Assembly: GCA_002293625.1 (NCBI GenBank) | Contig: DBDP01000151.1 | Location: 6,236-24,144 of the forward strand | Length of the DNA stretch: 17,909 nt | Reading direction: 5' to 3' | DNA from: Clostridiales bacterium UBA929 | GTDB lineage: Bacteria; Bacillota; Clostridia; Oscillospirales; UBA929 | In this document: positions 13,752 to 17,909 of the stretch, piece by piece | How positions within the stretch are numbered: position 1 is the first letter of the stretch | Layout of the letters: each line of letters begins with the position of its first letter | The notes under the pieces: generated by a model | Database searches by the model: none | What the model saw: only the letters and a program-made list of their open reading frames with translations | What the model was told of the DNA's origin: nothing | Position numbers and translations under genes: made by a program

Positions 13752-15593
13752 ATGCGGCAATTCAAAACAGAGTCCAAGCGTATCCTCGACCTAATGATCA
13801 ATTCCGTTTACACACACAAAGAGATTTTCCTCCGCGAGCTGATCTCCAACGCGAGCGACGCCATTGACAAACTCTACTTCCGTTCGCTGACCGACGATTC
13901 CGTCACCCTCACTAAAGACGATTACCGCATCACTATAGAGATCGATAAGGAAGCGCGCATATTGCGCCTCTCCGACAACGGCTGCGGGATGGACGAAAAC
14001 GCGTTGAACGAAAATCTGGGCGTCATCGCGCATAGCGGCACGTTGGAATTTAAAGCGGATAAACCGTCCGACATAGAACCCATCGGGCAGTTTGGCGTCG
14101 GATTTTACTCCGCTTTTATGGTAAGCCGGAAAGTGACGGTATTAAGCCGCGCGTTCGGCGCGGAGAAGGCGTACTTATGGGAGTCTAAGGGCGCGGATGG
14201 ATACTCCGTCCGGGAAGCAGAAAAGTCTTCCCACGGAACAGAAATCACGCTCTTTATAAAAGAAGACACGGAAGACGAAAACTACTCCGAGTTTTTGGAT
14301 CAGTACCGCATATCCGGTCTTGTAAAGCAGTATTCCGATTACATCCGCTACCCGATCACGATGGATTTCACCACAACAGATAAAGACACCGAGGTCGAAA
14401 ACAGAACGCTAAACAGCATGGTTCCCCTTTGGCGTAAGAATAAGAGCGAACTGACGGCGGAGGATTACAACGGTTTTTACAAAGGGAAATTCGGCGACTT
14501 TTCCGATCCGGCGTTTACCGCTCACTACAGCGCAGAGGGTGCCGTATCATACACGGCTCTGTTGTTCGCGCCGTCGCAGGCACCGTATAACTTCTACTCC
14601 CGTGAATACGAAAAAGGGCTGCAGCTGTACGCCAATGGCGTGCTGATTATGGATAGGTGCGCCGACCTACTGCCGGATTATTTTAGTTTTGTCCGAGGCT
14701 TAATCGACTCCCCCGACCTCTCGCTCAATATTTCTCGGGAAATTCTCCAGCATGACCGGCAGTTAAAATCCATGGCGAAAAGCATCGAGAAAAAGATCAA
14801 AAACGAATTGAGTTCCATGTTGGAAAACGACCGCGAGAAATACGAGGCGTTCTTCAAAGCCTTCGGCTTGCAAATCAAGTTCGGGCTTTACAACGGCTTC
14901 GGCGCAAATGCCGATACCTTAAAAGACCTCGTTCTGTTTCACTCGATGGCGGGGGACAAGCCCGTAACCTTCAAAGAATATGTTGAAAAAATGCCGGAGG
15001 GTCAGGAGTATCTCTATTATGTCTGCGCCGAAACCCCGGCAAAAGCCGCTCTGCTGCCGCAGACCGAGCGTATCCGCGAAAAGGGGTACGATATCCTTTG
15101 CCTGACCGAAGATGTAGATGAGTTCGCCCTGAAAATGCTGCGGGCATATGATGAAAAAGAATTCCGCTCCGTTTCCAGCGACGGCATGAATCTGTCCGAT
15201 GAGGAGAAAGAGCTGCAAAAGAGCAAAAGCGACGAAAACAAAGATCTGCTTACCTTCCTCAAAGAATCTCTGGGTGAGAAAATCTCCAGTGTCGCGGTTT
15301 CGGCGCGCCTCACAAAACACCCTGTTTGCTTAACCACCGAGGGGGAACTATCCCTTGAAATGGAAAAAGTGCTCAGCCAAATGCCGGGCGCGGACGCTCC
15401 GAAAGCCAAGCGCGTTTTGGAGCTGAACGCAGACCATGCCGTTTTCGCCGCGATGCGTTCGCTGTTCGTTACCGACCGCGAAAAACTCAAGGTGTACATC
15501 AATTTGCTTTACACGCAAGCGTTGCTGATTGAAGGGCTTCCGGTAGACGATCCGGTAGCGTTCTCAAATGACATATGTTCCTTGATGGTGTAA
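13752..15593 (+). CDS. htpG: Chaperone HtpG (Hsp90 family)
   Basis: A 613-residue ATP-dependent cytoplasmic chaperone of normal bacterial length that helps fold or remodel client proteins under stress. The N-terminal GHKL ATPase has RELISNASDA with Glu29 and Asn33, LSDNGCGM with Asp75, IAHSGT at 92-97 and GQFGVGFYSAF at 112-122. The middle domain has NISREILQ with the ATP-contacting Arg329. The C-terminal domain ends without the eukaryotic MEEVD. All known catalytic residues are in place. The ATG at 13752 has AAAGGTGA six bases upstream. A possible -10 box (TATTAT near 13728) lies in the short gap after the tRNA scar; no CIRCE operator was seen. The next gene starts 19 bases before its stop, so they are probably co-transcribed. 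Confidence 0.97.
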   Translation: MRQFKTESKRILDLMINSVYTHKEIFLRELISNASDAIDKLYFRSLTDDSVTLTKDDYRITIEIDKEARILRLSDNGCGMDENALNENLGVIAHSGTLEFKADKPSDIEPIGQFGVGFYSAFMVSRKVTVLSRAFGAEKAYLWESKGADGYSVREAEKSSHGTEITLFIKEDTEDENYSEFLDQYRISGLVKQYSDYIRYPITMDFTTTDKDTEVENRTLNSMVPLWRKNKSELTAEDYNGFYKGKFGDFSDPAFTAHYSAEGAVSYTALLFAPSQAPYNFYSREYEKGLQLYANGVLIMDRCADLLPDYFSFVRGLIDSPDLSLNISREILQHDRQLKSMAKSIEKKIKNELSSMLENDREKYEAFFKAFGLQIKFGLYNGFGANADTLKDLVLFHSMAGDKPVTFKEYVEKMPEGQEYLYYVCAETPAKAALLPQTERIREKGYDILCLTEDVDEFALKMLRAYDEKEFRSVSSDGMNLSDEEKELQKSKSDENKDLLTFLKESLGEKISSVAVSARLTKHPVCLTTEGELSLEMEKVLSQMPGADAPKAKRVLELNADHAVFAAMRSLFVTDREKLKVYINLLYTQALLIEGLPVDDPVAFSNDICSLMV

Positions 15594-16243
15594 AAACAAC
15601 CGTCCTTGCCGGACATTACGGCTCCGGCAAGACACAGATAGCGACCCACCTCGCGCTTGAGCTTCGCAAGCGGCACGAGCGCGTTACACTCTGCGACCTT
15701 GACATCGTCAACCCGTACTTCCGTACGATCGATAACCGCGAACTGCTGGAAGGTGCCGGAATACGCTTGATTTCCTCCGCTTATGCCGGTACGAACGTAG
15801 AGCTGGCGGGGTTTCCGCCGGAGGCGGCGTCGGTGTTTGACGATGCGGGTGTGGTTTCCGTCATCGACGTCGGCGGTGACGACCGGGGCGCTTTGGCTCT
15901 CGGACGGTACGCCGGACGCCTGAAAGAAAACGCCGCTATCCTGCTTGTCATTAACAAATACCGTCCCCTATCCGCCGACGCGCGGGACGCCTGCGAGATT
16001 TGCCGGGAAATCGAGATCGCGGGACGCTTCCGCTTCACCGGGATCGTCAACAACTCCAACCTCGGAGCGGAAACCACCGCGGAGACCGTACTCTCCTCCC
16101 TCCCCTACGCCGAAGAAATCAGCCAAACCCTTTGTTTGCCGGTTATCGCCGTCTCCGTTGCTCGAAAGCTGAAGGGCGAGCTGAGTGAATCAATTGAAAA
16201 TCTATGGTGCATGGAACTATATAGGAAATGGGTGACGTTATGA
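15575..16243 (+). CDS. P-loop ATPase of the MinD/ParA-like superfamily, linked to the 2-oxoacid oxidoreductase genes
   Basis: A 222-residue soluble P-loop protein. The Walker A motif is GHYGSGKT at 13-20, with no extra lysine of the classical deviant KGGxGKT motif. CDLDIVNPYFRT (about 41-52) matches the MinD/ParA switch region, VIDVGGDD is the Walker B strand, and VNNSNLG is a likely base-recognition segment (NKY is another candidate). I recall such proteins beside vor/kor operons in Clostridia, but its role is not established. Assembly or insertion of an Fe-S or nucleotide cofactor in the oxidoreductase is a guess from context. The ATG at 15575 overlaps htpG by 19 bases and has no good ribosome-binding site, so coupled translation is likely. 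The stop TGA overlaps the ferredoxin ATG (ATGA). Confidence 0.8.
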   Translation: MFLDGVKTTVLAGHYGSGKTQIATHLALELRKRHERVTLCDLDIVNPYFRTIDNRELLEGAGIRLISSAYAGTNVELAGFPPEAASVFDDAGVVSVIDVGGDDRGALALGRYAGRLKENAAILLVINKYRPLSADARDACEICREIEIAGRFRFTGIVNNSNLGAETTAETVLSSLPYAEEISQTLCLPVIAVSVARKLKGELSESIENLWCMELYRKWVTL

Positions 16244-16449
16244 ACAAACTGACCTTCAACACCGCGCTCTGTAAGGGCTGCTCCCTCTGCGTGGAGGCCT
16301 GCCCAAAAAAGATACTGCGCCTTTCGCCGGATGCACTAAACGAGAAGGGGCATCACCCCGCAGAGGTCACCGACGAGAGCGCTTGCATCGCATGCGCGTT
16401 CTGCGCCACGATGTGTCCCGACTGCGTGATTACCGTGGAAAAGGTGTGA
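16240..16449 (+). CDS. 2[4Fe-4S] ferredoxin-like subunit of a 2-oxoacid:ferredoxin oxidoreductase
   Basis: Encodes 69 residues from the ATG at 16240, which shares four bases (ATGA) with the upstream stop. An ATG at 16228 would add four residues and lies only about two bases from AGGA (16223-16226); the later start has GGGTGA at a better distance. Two CxxCxxCxxxCP-type clusters are seen: Cys11, 14, 17, 21 and Cys49, 52, 55, 59, with an extra Cys62. Such a small ferredoxin is the delta or electron-transfer subunit of kor/vor/por enzymes and passes electrons from the TPP active site to soluble ferredoxin. It precedes vorB by four bases. The choice of vor over kor for the complex comes from the neighbour. 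Confidence 0.9.
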   Translation: MNKLTFNTALCKGCSLCVEACPKKILRLSPDALNEKGHHPAEVTDESACIACAFCATMCPDCVITVEKV

Positions 16450-16453
16450 TTGT

Positions 16454-17521
16454 ATGAGTGATAAGATTTTAATCAAGGGCAACGAAGCCATTGCCGAAGC
16501 GGCGATTGCCGCCGGATGCCGGCATTTCTTCGGCTACCCGATTACGCCGCAGAGCGAACTCGCGGCGTATTTGGCGCGGCGTATGCCTAAGGTGGGCGGC
16601 GTGTATCTGCAAGCCGAGAGCGAAGTCGCGGCGATTAACATGGTTTACGGCGCGGCGGCGGCGGGGGTACGCTGCATGACCTCCTCCTCCAGCCCCGGAA
16701 TCTCGCTCAAAAGCGAAGGGTTGTCTTACCTTGCCGGATGCGACCTCCCCGCCGTCATCGTCAATGTGCAGCGCGGCGGTCCCGGGCTGGGCGGCATTCA
16801 ACCTTCGCAGGCCGACTATTTTCAGGCGACGCGCGGAGGCGGACACGGCGACTACCACATTATGGTGCTGGCTCCCGGCGGCGTACAGGAGATGTTTTCC
16901 TTTACCCGTAAAGCCTTTGACCTTGCCGACAAGTACCGCATGACGGTAATGGTACTAACCGACGGGATTTTGGGGCAGATGATGGAAGCAACTTCAATGG
17001 ACAATGGACAATTGACAATTGACAATGATAAAACGTGGGCGGTCGGCGGTGTACGGGTTAACAGAGCGCGGAACATCGTGAACTCGCTTTATTTGAAGCC
17101 CGCCGAGCTGGAAATTACAAACCTGTCGCGCTATGAGAAATACAAACAAGTTGAAGAAGCCGAGCAGATGCACGAAGGTTACCTGCTGGACGACGCGGAA
17201 ATCGTCGTTGCGGCTTACGGGGCTTCGTCGCGGATCGCAAGAAACGCGATTGACGAAGCAAGAAGCCGCGGCGTCAAGGCAGGTTTGCTCCGCCCGGTTA
17301 CGCTGTGGCCCTTCCCGAAGAAGGCGTTCGCCGATGCCGCGAAGCGCGCCCGCGCTTTTGTTTCGGTGGAGATGAGCATGGGGCAGATGATCGAGGATAT
17401 TGAGCTTTCGATTCGCTGTTCCCGCCCCGTTGCCCTGTGCAGCCGTGTCGGCGGTATGGTGCCGGATCCGGCGCAGATATTGGGCGCGATTCTTACCTTG
17501 GATAAGGAGGCGACGGCATGA
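16454..17521 (+). CDS. vorB: 2-oxoacid:ferredoxin oxidoreductase alpha subunit, VorB type
   Basis: A 355-residue cytoplasmic subunit. The enzyme oxidatively decarboxylates a 2-oxoacid, probably 3-methyl-2-oxobutanoate from valine, to the acyl-CoA with reduction of ferredoxin; the reverse is possible. The N-terminal pyrimidine-binding domain has KGNEAIAEAAIAAGC, FGYPITPQSE, LQAESEVAAINMVYGAA, TSSSSPGISL, RGGPGLGGIQPSQADYFQAT and GGGHGDYH. The C-terminal part has VVAAYGASSRIARNAI and LLRPVTLWPFP. This combination is that of VorB/KorA; substrate cannot be fixed from sequence alone. AAGGTG lies seven bases before the start. Oddly, residues 181-192 (SMDNGQLTIDND) come from a heptamer tandem repeat and sit where relatives have a short loop. 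The stop overlaps the next start (ATGA). Confidence 0.85.
   Translation: MSDKILIKGNEAIAEAAIAAGCRHFFGYPITPQSELAAYLARRMPKVGGVYLQAESEVAAINMVYGAAAAGVRCMTSSSSPGISLKSEGLSYLAGCDLPAVIVNVQRGGPGLGGIQPSQADYFQATRGGGHGDYHIMVLAPGGVQEMFSFTRKAFDLADKYRMTVMVLTDGILGQMMEATSMDNGQLTIDNDKTWAVGGVRVNRARNIVNSLYLKPAELEITNLSRYEKYKQVEEAEQMHEGYLLDDAEIVVAAYGASSRIARNAIDEARSRGVKAGLLRPVTLWPFPKKAFADAAKRARAFVSVEMSMGQMIEDIELSIRCSRPVALCSRVGGMVPDPAQILGAILTLDKEATA
16995..17027 (+). repeat. Heptamer tandem repeat inside vorB
   Basis: Four full 7-base units, CAATGGA, CAATGGA, CAATTGA, CAATTGA, then a partial CAATG, run without a break. They are read in frame as part of SMDNGQLTIDN. Translated forms of this repeat are familiar to me from unrelated bacterial genomes as an inserted short sequence, so it is likely a mobile or slippage-born repeat rather than part of the family core. 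Confidence 0.85.
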
Positions 17522-17909
17522 GCGTAGTATTCCAAAAAACCCCGATGCTGACCGACGCGCCGCTGCATTACTGCCCCGGCTGTACTCACGGGATCGTCCA
17601 CCGTTTGGTGGCGGAAGCGATCGAGGAATTGAATGTCGGCGACAAAACCGTCGGCATCGCGCCGGTGGGTTGCTCGGTCATGGCGTATAACTATTTCAGC
17701 TGCGACTTTATCCAAGCCGCGCACGGACGCGCCCCGGCCGTCGCGACCGGCGTGAAGCGCGCCCGTCCCGATAACATCGTCTTTACCTATCAGGGCGACG
17801 GCGATCTTGCCGCAATCGGTACCGCCGAGACGGTTCACGCCGCTGCGCGTGGTGAGAATATCACCGTGATTTTCATCAACAACGCCATTTACGGCATGAC
17901 CGGCGGGCA
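17518..17909 (+). CDS. vorA: 2-oxoacid:ferredoxin oxidoreductase TPP-binding beta subunit, N-terminal part
   Basis: The reading frame is open to the end of the window: 130 complete residues, 3' part missing. AAGGAGG at 17504-17510 is seven bases before the ATG at 17518. Residues 17-26 read YCPGCTHGIV, the conserved start of this subunit. APVGCSVMAY and GRAPAVATGVKRARPD follow. The thiamine-diphosphate motif begins at GDGDLAAIG (93-101) and ends at NNAIYGMTGG (121-130), with the Asp and Asn metal ligands present. It pairs with VorB to form the active site. Together with the ferredoxin subunit this makes at least three of the four usual subunits; a gamma subunit probably follows outside the window. 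The gene overlaps vorB by four bases. Confidence 0.9.
   Translation, partial: MSVVFQKTPMLTDAPLHYCPGCTHGIVHRLVAEAIEELNVGDKTVGIAPVGCSVMAYNYFSCDFIQAAHGRAPAVATGVKRARPDNIVFTYQGDGDLAAIGTAETVHAAARGENITVIFINNAIYGMTGG

Noticed and set aside
13535..13867. Plus-strand frame of 110 residues running through the tRNA scar into htpG
   Set aside because: It crosses the integrase remnant end, the tRNA half and the htpG start in the wrong frame and has no family features.
17215..17838. 207-residue minus-strand frame across vorB and vorA
   Set aside because: Antisense to two genes with clear family motifs and optimal ribosome-binding sites.

Overview
The window looks like a piece of a Gram-positive, anaerobic, probably spore-forming Clostridia-type genome. 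The reasons are strong purine-rich ribosome-binding sites, a ferredoxin-linked 2-oxoacid oxidoreductase operon, clostridial-style tail and recombinase genes, and a small protein resembling spore-associated clostridial proteins. No taxonomic marker is present, so this is inference.

Layout. (1) 1-2666 (+): the end of one phage tail protein, then a complete tail protein with four fibronectin-III-like domains in ABAB order and a helical C-terminal domain. (2) 2745-3653 (-): a large serine recombinase that stops before its zinc-ribbon and coiled-coil part, convergent with the tail gene. No lysis or lysogeny genes separate them, so this looks like a decayed prophage edge. (3) 3882-6380 (+): a MalT-type LuxR regulator, closed by a hairpin shared with the convergent small gene at 6411-6779 (-). 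(4) 6900-7127 (+): a small protein of unknown role. (5) 13040 down to 7114 (-): a tight three-gene signalling operon. It encodes a 1340-residue hybrid histidine kinase with two HPt domains, a protein with one degenerate and one canonical receiver domain, and a receiver/HD-GYP protein. Together these look like a phosphorelay that ends in cyclic-di-GMP breakdown. (6) 13232-13551 (+): a wrecked tyrosine integrase in three frames. It is followed at 13647-13690 by the 3' half of a tRNA-Gly(UCC) without a 5' half. This is the usual signature of the outer end of an element integrated in a tRNA gene. (7) 13752-17909 (+): likely host backbone, with htpG, a P-loop ATPase, a 2[4Fe-4S] ferredoxin, vorB and the start of the TPP-binding subunit (vorA). 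The last four genes are overlapped or closely spaced and probably form one operon.

How it fits together. Everything left of about 13690 could be one or several stacked mobile elements: phage tail, serine recombinase, and an integrase with a tRNA scar. The LuxR regulator and the phosphorelay would then be island cargo. The right part is ordinary energy and amino-acid metabolism plus a chaperone. The points most worth a second look are the tRNA/integrase scar, the double-HPt kinase with a repeated C-terminal helical module, and a heptamer tandem repeat read in frame inside vorB. I do not see a clearly new defence or mobile system.
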